NCBI GenBank assembly: GCA_902386135.1 | Contig: CABMIB010000065.1 | Location: 1 to 36,171, forward strand | Reading direction: 5' to 3' | From: an uncultured archaeon | GTDB lineage: Archaea; Halobacteriota; Methanosarcinia; Methanosarcinales; Methanoperedenaceae | DNA length: 36,171 nucleotides | In this document: piece after piece, positions 6,235-13,861 of the stretch | How the letters are laid out: every line of letters starts with the position of its first letter | How positions within the stretch are numbered: position 1 is the stretch's first letter | Program-made: the position numbers and the translations under genes | The notes under the pieces: generated by a model | What the model was told of the DNA's origin: nothing | Databases searched by the model: none | Seen by the model: only the letters and a program-made list of their open reading frames with translations

Positions 6235-6252
6235 CAGGATGCGTTATAAGCC
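6235..6252. repeat. CAGGATGCGTTATAAGCC motif, one of three copies
   Basis: CAGGATGCG(A/T)TATAAG(G/C)C occurs at 3601-3618 and 6235-6252, with a shorter relative ATAGATGCGTTATAACG at 5347-5363. All three are in intergenic parts of the left half of the element. Confidence 0.55.
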
Positions 6253-6328
6253 GCTTTTCCCAGGCAGCCCTTATGTTTATATCTGGATGCATGAAATTAA
6301 TAGGTGCTACAGATAGTGATTTTAAAGG

Positions 6329-7903
6329 TTATCCTCCCAGGCTCTTGATGTTCCAGTTGAGTCTATCTAACGCCCGCTGTAATGCAGCGTCCAGGTCATC
6401 CACGCCGTAGATGGGCGCGTTAAAGTGCATGTTCACACTTATCCTGTTCCCGACCCTCCCGCCTTTGGGAACCACGAACTCGCCGGGGGTCAGTCTTGCA
6501 GGAACAGTATCGCCCGTTCCTATTCCCTTCACTTCTCCGCCAGATGCGAATGTCTGAACCTCAATGTTTTGGTCCCCTGACCCGTAATAGCCCTGAGACG
6601 GCAAGTCCCCGGACGCTATGCCTGCGCTGATTGCATTTGCATCGCCTTCCAGACTCGCAAACTCAGAGCTGGTCGGACTGATTGCGTGTAGCGTGCCGCC
6701 ATAACTGCTTTGGTTATATCCTGATATCGGGGATGCTTCCGGGAGCCAGGATGTTAATGGCGTCAGGTTTTTAAGTATATTGTATGCGTTAATAATATTA
6801 TTAAACGCAGATATATATGGGCTTTCTATCCCTGCCTGTATATCGGCTTCCTGTCCGTTCCAGGGATTTGAAGCTATCGTATATAATCCCTGCATGAGAT
6901 TATCGAATGCTGTACCTATTGATGCAACTGCTCCCCAGGCCGCAGTACCTACAAAACCTAAAGCCTCCGAGAAAGCATCTTTCCAGTCCCTAACCCCTAC
7001 TGAACTATCGCCCATGCTGATATTGGCGCCTTCTGTAGCGGTTTTTAAATCTTTTAGTTTCTGTTCAAGTTCGCTGACCACGCGGGCCAGTTCTTCATAT
7101 TTTGCTTTGGCAGCCTTAGCTTCCGGGGAATCGGGGCCGAACTCTTTTACTGCATCAATCCACTCTTTTAATGCCTGTTTCATCTGAACCTGCTTAGTAG
7201 CCAGTTCTCCTTCGGCTGCTGTGAGCGGGTCAATGGCTGCTGTGAGCGGGAACATTGACGCCGTGGTATTCGCAAGTGAGCTGCTGAGAGCATCCTGCTC
7301 AGTCCTGAGATTATACGCGGATTCAGTGTTCTTTTGGTGCCAGTAATATAGCGCACCCAGACCCGCGCCGATAACTACCAGCCAGGGCGCCAGGGTGCTC
7401 ATGGTCAATGTTAGCCCGCCTATGGCTAAGGTTCCAGTCTTGGCAAAATCTACTATCGCCTTACCAAACGACATGACCTGCGGTATCATAGATACTGCCG
7501 AGACTCCTATGAGCACCATTGATGACGTAGACCTGATATTCGCCCGTTCCAGGTTGTTCTGGGCTACCTCTAAATCCCGTGCTGCAGATACCGCCTGGGC
7601 GCTGTGCTCCCCGAACTTGGTCACTACCTCGTTATACCTCGCCTGGGAATTTTGAAGGCGGTTTACGGCATTATCTACGTTGAGCTGGGATATCTCGTAC
7701 CTGTCCATCATATTCATGGCGCGGTCCACGAAATGTCCCATCTCTCCGAACTTCCCGCTCAGTATCCCGATTTTATCTGCCAGGCTTTTCCCCGTTGCCT
7801 GAGTGGTATTCATATCCTCATTAACCTGGTTTAATACAGAACTTGCCTGGTTGCTCACGCCAAGAGATATGAACATTGAAGCTATTGCGCCTTCACCCGG
7901 CAT
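6329..7903 (-). CDS. Phage-type tail tape measure protein
   Basis: 524 residues. The last 75 residues carry the signature of tape measure proteins: FASGGEVKGIGTGDTVPARL followed by TPGEFVVPKGG. The rest fits: helical coiled-coil N-terminus (about 1-125), two to three hydrophobic segments (about 127-190, MVLIGVSAVSMIPQVMSF and LAPWLVVIGAGLGALYYW), then an Ala/Lys/Glu coiled coil (about 225-285). Tape measures fix tail length and help deliver DNA. At about 0.15 nm per residue this one would give a tail of roughly 75-80 nm (inference). Last gene of the leftward block; its GGAGGT ribosome binding site lies in the end of the preceding gene. Confidence 0.88.
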   Translation of the reverse strand: MPGEGAIASMFISLGVSNQASSVLNQVNEDMNTTQATGKSLADKIGILSGKFGEMGHFVDRAMNMMDRYEISQLNVDNAVNRLQNSQARYNEVVTKFGEHSAQAVSAARDLEVAQNNLERANIRSTSSMVLIGVSAVSMIPQVMSFGKAIVDFAKTGTLAIGGLTLTMSTLAPWLVVIGAGLGALYYWHQKNTESAYNLRTEQDALSSSLANTTASMFPLTAAIDPLTAAEGELATKQVQMKQALKEWIDAVKEFGPDSPEAKAAKAKYEELARVVSELEQKLKDLKTATEGANISMGDSSVGVRDWKDAFSEALGFVGTAAWGAVASIGTAFDNLMQGLYTIASNPWNGQEADIQAGIESPYISAFNNIINAYNILKNLTPLTSWLPEASPISGYNQSSYGGTLHAISPTSSEFASLEGDANAISAGIASGDLPSQGYYGSGDQNIEVQTFASGGEVKGIGTGDTVPARLTPGEFVVPKGGRVGNRISVNMHFNAPIYGVDDLDAALQRALDRLNWNIKSLGG

Positions 7904-7904
7904 T

Positions 7905-8264
7905 TTACGCTACCTCCATGCCGACATCTTTACCTTTGCTTAGAACCTGCGGCGCGAAATCCGCAAAGATGGTCTCCAACTGCTTGCAGAGCTGTTGTTC
8001 ACGTTCAAACGAGGCGGATATTTCAGTAGATAATGCAGGAAGGCGGTTAACGTCTTGCACAGTTTTAACCCGCTTCCTTTCCGGGAAAAAGCGAGTGCTT
8101 TTCGATATTTCAGAGGCTGCTTTGCAAATTCGCTGCATCTCCCTGAGTTCGGATAAACTTCGCTCATGTTCTTCTACCATGAGCTTCAGGGTCGTAGCTG
8201 CACGTTCGAATCTTTGAGATATAGCTGTTATTTCCGCCTGTGCGCTCTCTTTTTCTTTTAACAT
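7905..8264 (-). CDS. Coiled-coil protein upstream of the tape measure
   Basis: 119 residues, almost fully helical with a charged heptad-like pattern (ITAISQRFERAATTLKLMVE, then EHERSLSELREMQRICKAAS). No family is recognised. It sits directly before the tape measure gene, where tailed viruses usually encode tail assembly chaperones or small tail proteins, so a tail assembly chaperone role is a reasonable guess from position only. The ATG at 8264 has GGTGA 7 nt upstream, inside the end of the preceding small gene. One base lies between its stop and the tape measure ATG. Confidence 0.7.
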   Translation of the reverse strand: MLKEKESAQAEITAISQRFERAATTLKLMVEEHERSLSELREMQRICKAASEISKSTRFFPERKRVKTVQDVNRLPALSTEISASFEREQQLCKQLETIFADFAPQVLSKGKDVGMEVA

Positions 8265-8266
8265 AT

Positions 8267-8422
8267 CTATTTCACCTTTCCCTTAGAAGCCGAAGCCATA
8301 TGTGATTTTATGGCTGCCGCAGTCTCCTCTTTTAATGCGCCCCGGATTTTCCCATGCTTTCCAAGCACGAATTGTCGAAATTCTTTGCCTATTCCCGGGT
8401 CGACTGTTAAATGGTCTATCAT
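8267..8422 (-). CDS. Ribbon-helix-helix-like small protein (51 aa)
   Basis: Read from ATG 8422 (MIDHLTVDPGIGKEF) to TAG at 8267. The pattern of a beta strand, then F-x2-F-V-x2-KHG, then G-A-L-K-E-E and an Ala-rich helix ending IKSHM matches a CopG/ribbon-helix-helix-like archaeal module. A second member of the same family is in this element at 13858-13998; they share the D-x-GI, E-x2-x-F, KHG and AI-K-x-H positions. Such proteins usually bind operators as dimers. Lying inside the morphogenesis block, it could regulate late genes. Its end overlaps the ribosome binding site of the next gene. Confidence 0.75.
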   Translation of the reverse strand: MIDHLTVDPGIGKEFRQFVLGKHGKIRGALKEETAAAIKSHMASASKGKVK

Positions 8423-8480
8423 AATTTAATTAATGCATCGAGAGTTTATAAATAAAGGTTAACTCAATGTATTTTTATCA

Positions 8481-8495
8481 GCGCCCGTTACTTCC
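8481..8495 (-). repeat. GGAAGTAACGGGCGC motif after the terminase gene
   Basis: Minus-strand copy of the intergenic motif also found at 6174-6186 and within 3695-3710. It lies between the terminase stop (8511) and the start of the ribbon-helix-helix-like gene (8422). Confidence 0.6.
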
Positions 8496-8510
8496 TTTTA
8501 ACCAATTTGT

Positions 8511-9881
8511 TTAGCTATAGAGAATGCCCGATTCAACCCCTCCTATGAATACGCCTCCGGCTGTTTCCTCGGAGTCTTCACTCACTGTTACTGCAAAATC
8601 AAAGGCGTCAAAGGTATCGTCATGCGCTGCATCGGGGAATAAGCAAAGCTCATCTATCAAAGCAGTCATGTCTTTTCTCAGGTACACTTTCTTATTCTCA
8701 AAGAGTGCGCTGCGCCTTTGGGCGCGGGTTACTTTGTCTTTGATGGTCTGAAGCTCTTTTATTGGGAGGTTTGTTGTTCTTATCAATTCCTGAGATAGCG
8801 CGCGCTGATACTGATTAACCTCGATTCCAACAGAAATAGGCTGAAACTGAGTTCCTTTAATCTTGATTATCTCCAACTGACTTTTGAAGGTTAATCGCTC
8901 TCGATATATATCCAGGACGTAGATGTTGCTATTTGGGTCAATCCCTATTGTGCATACAACAAAATAATCTGCCGTCTCTCTCTCGGATATCGCCAGGTCA
9001 ACGCCCTGGTAAATCTTGAGGCCGTTCGGACCTTGCTCGTAATATTGCATCCATTCAAACCTGAATATTCTTCCCTGTTTTGCCAGGGTTATATCGTTCT
9101 GAAACTGGAGGTCAAAGATGATGCTGCCTATTTCATTCTTCTTTTTGATTAAAGACTCAAGCGGGAATTTTGAAGGCCACAGGCTGGTATTATTGGGCTG
9201 GATGGCGCGCTGGACCTGGGCGCTGTATTGCTGACTGTTCATTATCTCTTGATAAAGGTCGTTCGGATGATAGCGTGTGCCGATTAAATGAAGCTCTCCA
9301 TGAGGTTCTAATGTTGGTAATAGCGCCGTCCTGTACCACTCGCTGAGCTTCTTTCTTTGTAGCTCAGTCCTGGCATTCTCAAAATCAACTATGTCATCGG
9401 CTATGATTATATCGAAGTGCTTAGTGATGACGGCGCCGCTGGCTCCCAGGGCTGTGATTGTAGCCTCTTTGGCTACCATAGTCCTCCCGGTTACAAATAA
9501 TTCGCTCTCAGTCCATTTGTCAGATTTGAAGCTGCCGAAGAGTTCTAAGAGCTTTGTATTGCCCTCCAGATGCGCCTTGATCTCACGGAGGAAGGCTTCT
9601 GCCTGCATCTGGGTATTGCTCACAACTAAAATTCTAATATTCCTGTTCTGTGCTATCCTCCAGAGGCAAAAGGCGATATCACCGATGGTTGACTTTCCGA
9701 AGCCCCTGGGCGCAAGATCGAGAGTTTTCTTGTTTCCTGTGATATGCTGCATGATCCGCTGATGATGTGGTTCTGCCTGGTATCCTAAAATCTTCTCTGC
9801 GAAATAAACAGGGTCCAGCAGAGCCAACGCCTTAGTAGATAGCGTTCGCTCTAAGTTTTGTGATGATTCTGGCTCTATCAA
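8511..9881 (-). CDS. terL: Terminase large subunit
   Basis: 456 residues, the DNA-packaging motor and nuclease of tailed viruses. The ATPase half has Walker A APRGFGKST (57-65), the adenine/coupling region VVSNTQMQAEAFLREI, and Walker B IIIADD (158-163). The nuclease half shows the acidic residues expected of an RNase H-like fold: YQGVDLAIS, VGIEVNQYQ and DDTFDAFDFAV. The start is TTG at 9881, chosen because GGAGGTGA lies about 7 nt upstream and no ATG occurs before residue 44. This start overlaps the small-subunit gene by 50 nt. The sequence appears intact, arguing that packaging is still under selection. Confidence 0.92.
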   Translation of the reverse strand: MIEPESSQNLERTLSTKALALLDPVYFAEKILGYQAEPHHQRIMQHITGNKKTLDLAPRGFGKSTIGDIAFCLWRIAQNRNIRILVVSNTQMQAEAFLREIKAHLEGNTKLLELFGSFKSDKWTESELFVTGRTMVAKEATITALGASGAVITKHFDIIIADDIVDFENARTELQRKKLSEWYRTALLPTLEPHGELHLIGTRYHPNDLYQEIMNSQQYSAQVQRAIQPNNTSLWPSKFPLESLIKKKNEIGSIIFDLQFQNDITLAKQGRIFRFEWMQYYEQGPNGLKIYQGVDLAISERETADYFVVCTIGIDPNSNIYVLDIYRERLTFKSQLEIIKIKGTQFQPISVGIEVNQYQRALSQELIRTTNLPIKELQTIKDKVTRAQRRSALFENKKVYLRKDMTALIDELCLFPDAAHDDTFDAFDFAVTVSEDSEETAGGVFIGGVESGILYS

Positions 9882-10320
9882 CTTCGTTCACCTCCGATAA
9901 AATAACTTTTATAAAATCATTGAACTGCTGATTTAACTGGATATTCACCTGGGGCGCGCGGTTAATATCACCAAGCAGTTCTGAGAGCGTCTCAAGGCCC
10001 TTTATCCAGTTTGTATACAATGGCGCCAACCTCTCAGGACTAACACCCGCTACTTTTGCTTCCTGGATGCTTGCCTTTACTGCTTCCAATATGTTCATGG
10101 CTTCCACAGTTACATTAACCGTATGATTAGCTAGAGCGCCCGCTGCTTTTTCATTTGTCTTAGCGATATTGTGGAGCTTAGCCTCCCATTTCTTGACATG
10201 GTATCTTACGGTAGCTTCATCCAGCCCAAACTTTTTCCCGATTTCTTCATTCGTAAGATTTTGGCCAGGGTCTTTCGCAAGTTCGTAGATTTCACGGCTT
10301 TGCTCGTTACTGATTTTCAT
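9832..10320 (-). CDS. terS: Terminase small subunit (probable)
   Basis: 162 residues directly before, and overlapping, the large-subunit gene. The N-terminus is a helix-turn-helix (LTNEEIGKKFGLDEATVRYH, about residues 22-45), as expected for the packaging-site recognition domain of small terminase subunits. The middle is helical and suited to ring formation; the C-terminus (FNDFIKVILSEVNEVDRARII) would contact the large subunit. Identification rests on HTH plus position rather than close family similarity. The ATG at 10320 has GAGGCG 8 nt upstream. Confidence 0.72.
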   Translation of the reverse strand: MKISNEQSREIYELAKDPGQNLTNEEIGKKFGLDEATVRYHVKKWEAKLHNIAKTNEKAAGALANHTVNVTVEAMNILEAVKASIQEAKVAGVSPERLAPLYTNWIKGLETLSELLGDINRAPQVNIQLNQQFNDFIKVILSEVNEVDRARIITKLRANAIY

Positions 10321-10322
10321 GT

Positions 10323-10520
10323 TTATACGCCTCGTGAATTTCGGGAAAAATCGGGAATTCCTTTGATTGGTGCGCCAGCAAAAGGGCAGGTCTGCTTATG
10401 AGGGCAAACCTCACAGACGTCATCCCCTGTAGATGCGATAATGTATGTCGCACCCTTCAGTAAGGCGGAATTTAATTTTACTTGCCAGCAGCGATGGTCC
10501 GGGTAGAAAAAATTCTCCAT
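10323..10520 (-). CDS. Small Cys-rich protein, probable zinc binder
   Basis: 65 residues with CEVCPHKQTC (C-x2-C-x5-C) at about residues 36-45 and another Cys at 11 (HRCWQ), enough for one zinc site. It ends in a basic tail (DFSRNSRGV). It starts at the ATG at 10520 with GGGGT about 6 nt before it, and ends 2 nt before the terminase small subunit start, so it belongs to the packaging operon. Small zinc proteins near terminase genes are often packaging helpers or HNH-like factors, but no HNH motif is present. Function unknown. Confidence 0.6.
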   Translation of the reverse strand: MENFFYPDHRCWQVKLNSALLKGATYIIASTGDDVCEVCPHKQTCPFAGAPIKGIPDFSRNSRGV

Positions 10521-10531
10521 ATACCCCTAAC

Positions 10532-11134
10532 TTATGCCATCCATTGGCTGTTCACAAATTGGCCAACGGTCCATGGCGATTTTTTGCTTGCACCAATTAC
10601 TGGAGTTTCTGCGGGAGTTTCAGCGCCCGCCCATTTACCTCCGACAAGCCGCCCAACTGTCCAGCGCTCGCTAGTAACTCTCTCACCCGAACACTCATCT
10701 GAAGCTCCTGCAGACAGGGCAAATCCGGCCCCAGGATATGCCGGGTCTCTGACCAGTGTTAGAGCGCGCGGTTTGACACTCTTTAGCATGCCCTGACTTA
10801 AGCTATTTTTATGTGTCACGAAGATAGACCACTTCTTTTTCCATGTTCCATCTTTTATCTTTTGAGCGGCCGCTGAATCCGTTACCTCTGCCAGGGCATA
10901 TATCCAATCGCCCACGCGGAGAGCGGTTCTTACTGCCCCTATTTCGGATTTGGGGTCCCAGTTGTAATCGCATGCATGGGAATTGGCGATTGCTGCCTCC
11001 CCGCTGCATATCTTTAAGGGGACGCCTTGAAGGCCGGATATGATATTATCAGCCTCCGCGCTCGGGATGCCCCATTTATTTGAATTAAGGATGTCCAACT
11101 GCAGAACGGGACCAGCTATGCTCAGAGGCATCAT
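10532..11134 (-). CDS. Prohead-protease-like protein with C-terminal WTVG tags
   Basis: 200 residues. The first 140 resemble U35/S78-type prohead proteases: PLSIAGPVLQLDILNSNKWG, a GV-P-L-K segment, His53 (SHACDY), then AEVTDSAAAQKIKDGTW and Ser103 (KKWSIF). The His and Ser are 50 residues apart, as expected for this fold, but the assignment is tentative. The tail holds two copies of a short motif, WTVGRLVGGKW (about 157-167) and WTVGQFVNSQW at the very end; a third copy ends the 11953-gene product (FTIGRVVGKNW). No capsid gene is nearby for such a protease to act on. The ATG at 11134 follows GGGTG. Confidence 0.55.
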   Translation of the reverse strand: MMPLSIAGPVLQLDILNSNKWGIPSAEADNIISGLQGVPLKICSGEAAIANSHACDYNWDPKSEIGAVRTALRVGDWIYALAEVTDSAAAQKIKDGTWKKKWSIFVTHKNSLSQGMLKSVKPRALTLVRDPAYPGAGFALSAGASDECSGERVTSERWTVGRLVGGKWAGAETPAETPVIGASKKSPWTVGQFVNSQWMA

Positions 11135-11138
11135 TTAT

Positions 11139-11741
11139 CTACACCCTTCCCGGCACTCTACAATGCATTTTCTTTTTCTGCGGAAGCGGCATGAATCCGC
11201 GATTTAGCACTTGCGGGTTTGGCAAGTTCTCGAACGCCTTTTGGGCTTCTTTATATCCTCCCTCCAGGATTTCAATCTGTTTAGGGATGGTTAAAATCTC
11301 CTCTCTCAGCTTCCCAGCCTGTTCCTCTTTTTCAGGAGGTATTTCAGGCATGAATGTTGTGGGATTGATACTGTTTAGTCGCTGTAGTTCTTCAATCGCC
11401 TCGCTGCGCCTTTTCTCGAGTGAGGCGATTGCGAGACTGAGAGCTGCAATAGGGTCGTCTGGTTCTCGGCTATAAATAAGACTTTTAACAAGTTCATTCT
11501 TACCTAAATTTGCATATACCTGTCTTGCCTGTTCAAGAGCAGCCCATACGGCGGTGTTGGCTGCCTGGAGTTTCTTGATTTCTTCTAAAAAGGGCTTGAC
11601 TTCGGAGACATATATTGGATCAATCTGATATGTCAGGGCATCGCCTGGAACTGCGAAAGCAAGTAGTGCTTCGTGGATTTCGCTTATCCTGTCCTCGCGC
11701 CTTTTTATGGCTTCGTTTAGCTCGTTAATGTTCACGTTCAT
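11139..11741 (-). CDS. Coiled-coil structural or scaffold-like protein
   Basis: 200 residues, largely helical with long charged coiled coils (NELNEAIKRREDRISEIHEA near the start; LASLEKRRSEAIEELQRLN and LREEILTIPKQIEILEGGYK later) separated by Pro-containing breaks. No family is recognised. The composition and place between the tagged small protein and the protease-like protein fit a scaffolding or virion-assembly protein. The start overlaps the upstream stop (ATGA) and uses a GGGAGG site inside the previous gene. Basic C-terminus (PLPQKKKMHCRVPGRV). Confidence 0.6.
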   Translation of the reverse strand: MNVNINELNEAIKRREDRISEIHEALLAFAVPGDALTYQIDPIYVSEVKPFLEEIKKLQAANTAVWAALEQARQVYANLGKNELVKSLIYSREPDDPIAALSLAIASLEKRRSEAIEELQRLNSINPTTFMPEIPPEKEEQAGKLREEILTIPKQIEILEGGYKEAQKAFENLPNPQVLNRGFMPLPQKKKMHCRVPGRV

Positions 11742-11953
11742 GCCTCCCAGTTCTTCCCAACAACTCTACCTATAGTGAATCCCTTGCTTCCAGCCTGTTT
11801 AGGTTTCGTTCCTGATGATTCCCGGATTTTATCTTGAAATTCTTTATCCTCTGCAAAACGTTTGTTCACGGTCTCCTGAATAAAATCTCTCATTTTCTCC
11901 CGTTCCAACTCCTGACGGACGATTTCACGGGTTTTTTCTGATTCTTCACTCAT
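11738..11953 (-). CDS. Small helical protein ending in the FTIG...W tag
   Basis: About 71 residues from the ATG at 11953 (MSEESEKTREIV), chosen because AGGAG lies 12 nt upstream; an in-frame ATG at 11992 has no ribosome binding site. It is a highly charged helix (VRQELEREKMRDFIQETVNK) followed by a flexible Gly/Lys-rich stretch and the terminal motif FTIGRVVGKNWEA. That motif recurs twice in the protein of the gene ending at 10532. First gene of the leftward morphogenesis block. A tag shared by two neighbouring proteins suggests binding to a common partner such as a capsid shell. Confidence 0.6.
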   Translation of the reverse strand: MSEESEKTREIVRQELEREKMRDFIQETVNKRFAEDKEFQDKIRESSGTKPKQAGSKGFTIGRVVGKNWEA

Positions 11954-12105
11954 ATTTTTATTCGTCTCCTTTGATTTTTTTATTTTTGTCATAGAAATGA
12001 CTGTAACGAATTGAGCGGCTGTAAGGATTTAGGCGGGCGCTACTGTGGGTTATGCCGTGAAGCTTCCGGCGCCGGATTTTACGGAGGCGGTGATATCGGG
12101 AGGAT

Positions 12106-13305
12106 TCAGGCATACGCGATATCCTCCCGGGCGCCCTTCTCCCTGGTCTGAATGGGCGGGGGCTCAGATTCACCTAAATTTGATTCAGGTGTAAGTTGCT
12201 TTTGGTTGCTATCGGTTGCTTTTGTGTAATCCGATTCTGGTTTTGATGTTGCTAACCCTTTATTCGCTGCTTGCAATATACCTAATAAAAGCGGGACGAA
12301 ACCACCTAGATTTAAGTTACCATCCGGATGAAAATTTCTAAGTTCTACCCGGGTTTTATTTCCTTTACCATAAACAGCAAGACATGTACTGGCAACATCT
12401 CCTAGAATCAATTGATTTGGGCTGAGCGACACCGGTATATCTCCATTGAGGTCAAATTTTGTGAGCTCTGCCTTAGAAACAGCTTCGCCAAATAATGTTT
12501 TAAGGAATTCGTACATCCAGAGAAATTCCTTCAGCGTGAGGGCGTTCTCACTGGCTTTGATCACAATCATAAATTTATCTGAATACTCTGTGATTGTCAC
12601 TCTTTGACCAGGAATGAATTCTAAAACTTTCTCCCGAATTTTTCCATTTTCTTTGTTCGGATTTGAACTATCTGAAATGGTTGCTTCTGGTTGCTGTTGG
12701 TTGCTTTTGAAGCTGTCTAAAGACGTTGCTTTGGGTCCCACGGTGGGTAAAAACAACTCAAAGTTTTTCAGGAGTGTAATGTCGTTGGATAACATGGATT
12801 TGTATATCGCAATACTTGCGCCATGAACTCCAACTTCAATTGTTTTTTCTATTTTCCGTATCTGATGTTTGTCCAGTGTGCAATCGATGGCATAAAAACC
12901 ATGATGGGGCTTCCAAATTTTGCCCGCCTTGTATAGTTTAGAAAGGGTAGCTGTTACTATATTGTACGGAATCCCCAGTAGCTTTGAAATCGATGTTGCA
13001 TTGAATTCTTCCTCAGGATGATCACCTAGAAATTCAAGAATTCTATCCTTGTGGTTACTACTGAAAGCAACGTTGTTGTTCTGGCCGGTTGCTGTTGGTT
13101 GCTTCTCGTTGTTGTTGGATGGGTTGGACGTTTCTGGCGAGGAATTTGGTAACAAAAGCTTCATGCAATCCCGCATGGTTACTTCTTCTGATCTTGTAGC
13201 CTCATACTCTACTATTGCGAACTCACAAAACCTTGGCTCTAAGTACCGGGGGCATTTTGGACATTCAGATAGTGCCACATTAGATTTGAGCGTACTCGCT
13301 TCCAT
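12106..13305 (-). CDS. Winged-helix protein with N-terminal Cys cluster, probable regulator or replication factor
   Basis: 399 residues. The N-terminus has C15-x2-C18-x8-C27 (CPKCPRYLEPRFC), perhaps a zinc knuckle. A winged helix-turn-helix lies at about 84-140 (FNATSISKLLGIPYNIVTAT, then KLYKAGKIWKPHHGFYAID). Asn/Gln/Ser-rich linkers separate this from a second folded part at about 225-355 (KIREKVLEFIPGQRVTITEY, then SLSPNQLILGDVASTCLAVYG) and from a disordered tail. The layout suggests a sequence-specific DNA-binding protein of the element, either master regulator or initiator; no helicase, primase or Rep motif is seen. The ATG overlaps the stop of the upstream gene (TGATG) and is preceded by GGAGGG. 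Confidence 0.65.
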   Translation of the reverse strand: MEASTLKSNVALSECPKCPRYLEPRFCEFAIVEYEATRSEEVTMRDCMKLLLPNSSPETSNPSNNNEKQPTATGQNNNVAFSSNHKDRILEFLGDHPEEEFNATSISKLLGIPYNIVTATLSKLYKAGKIWKPHHGFYAIDCTLDKHQIRKIEKTIEVGVHGASIAIYKSMLSNDITLLKNFELFLPTVGPKATSLDSFKSNQQQPEATISDSSNPNKENGKIREKVLEFIPGQRVTITEYSDKFMIVIKASENALTLKEFLWMYEFLKTLFGEAVSKAELTKFDLNGDIPVSLSPNQLILGDVASTCLAVYGKGNKTRVELRNFHPDGNLNLGGFVPLLLGILQAANKGLATSKPESDYTKATDSNQKQLTPESNLGESEPPPIQTREKGAREDIAYA

Positions 13306-13610
13306 CAGCCCTCCGAAGAGGGATTTTCTAGTTTCTCTGACTCGCTTGGGACTATCCTCAAGCCCCGGTATGGCACAACCTCGAGTAGACCGGAATCCCG
13401 CATTTCTTCAAAAACAGTAATGGCCTCATCCTTCGATAAATGAAAAATAGTACCTAGAGTTTGGTAGACGACTGGGAAAGTGAGAATGCTATTTTTAAGG
13501 GGTGCTTTCTGTGCAGCGCGCTTCAAAGATAGATGGGCTTTTTCATATAATTTTAGCTTTAGCAGTTCTCTTTTTCGCTCTTCCTTATTAGCTGGTAGAT
13601 GTATATCCAT
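13305..13610 (-). CDS. Small winged-helix-like protein
   Basis: 101 residues. The second half looks like a winged helix with an Arg/Pro-rich wing: SILTFPVVYQTLGTIFHLSK, then DEAITVFEEMRDSGLLEVV, then PYRGLRIVP. The first part is a basic helical segment (EERKRELLKLKLYEKAHLSL). Such small proteins in archaeal proviruses are usually repressors or co-regulators. It is coupled to the 399-aa gene by a TGATG overlap, so they probably act together. No specific family assigned. Confidence 0.65.
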   Translation of the reverse strand: MDIHLPANKEERKRELLKLKLYEKAHLSLKRAAQKAPLKNSILTFPVVYQTLGTIFHLSKDEAITVFEEMRDSGLLEVVPYRGLRIVPSESEKLENPSSEG

Positions 13611-13699
13611 GTGCTATCTGGGCGCATCAACCTCTGCGCCCCTCTCATTTCTTTATTTTTGCATCCAAGCCTTATAAATAAAAGTTAAAAACCGCCCCA

Positions 13700-13861
13700 T
13701 CAGGCTGGCACTTGCATACTTGGAGCATTACTTTCGTTTTTTGCCATTTTTTTCAGGGCTATGATTACCGCTCGCTCCAGTGGTGGAAAGAGTGGGAGCA
13801 GATCATCTGATGTCTCTGCTAGGTTGGCTGCCTTCTCTGCGATGGCTGGTGAGAGGATCAT
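13700..13861 (-). CDS. Small hypothetical protein (53 aa) coupled to a ribbon-helix-helix-like gene
   Basis: Read from ATG 13861 (MILSPAIAEKAANL) to TGA at 13700. The frame starts in a 4-nt ATGA overlap with the gene at 13858-13998, which strongly supports translation. Composition is helical and Ala-rich with Asp/Leu/Pro in the middle (DDLLPLFPPLERAVIIALKK) and a polar tail. Not recognised. The coupled pair (DNA-binding protein followed by a small helical partner) has the shape of an antitoxin-toxin or repressor-anti-repressor pair. Confidence 0.6.
   Translation of the reverse strand: MILSPAIAEKAANLAETSDDLLPLFPPLERAVIIALKKMAKNESNAPSMQVPA

Noticed and set aside
11958-12173. 71-residue basic minus-strand frame between the two element blocks
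   Set aside because: Arg/Ser-rich composition with no ribosome binding site; it overlaps the real starts on both sides and contains only a CCGGCGCCGG palindrome of note.
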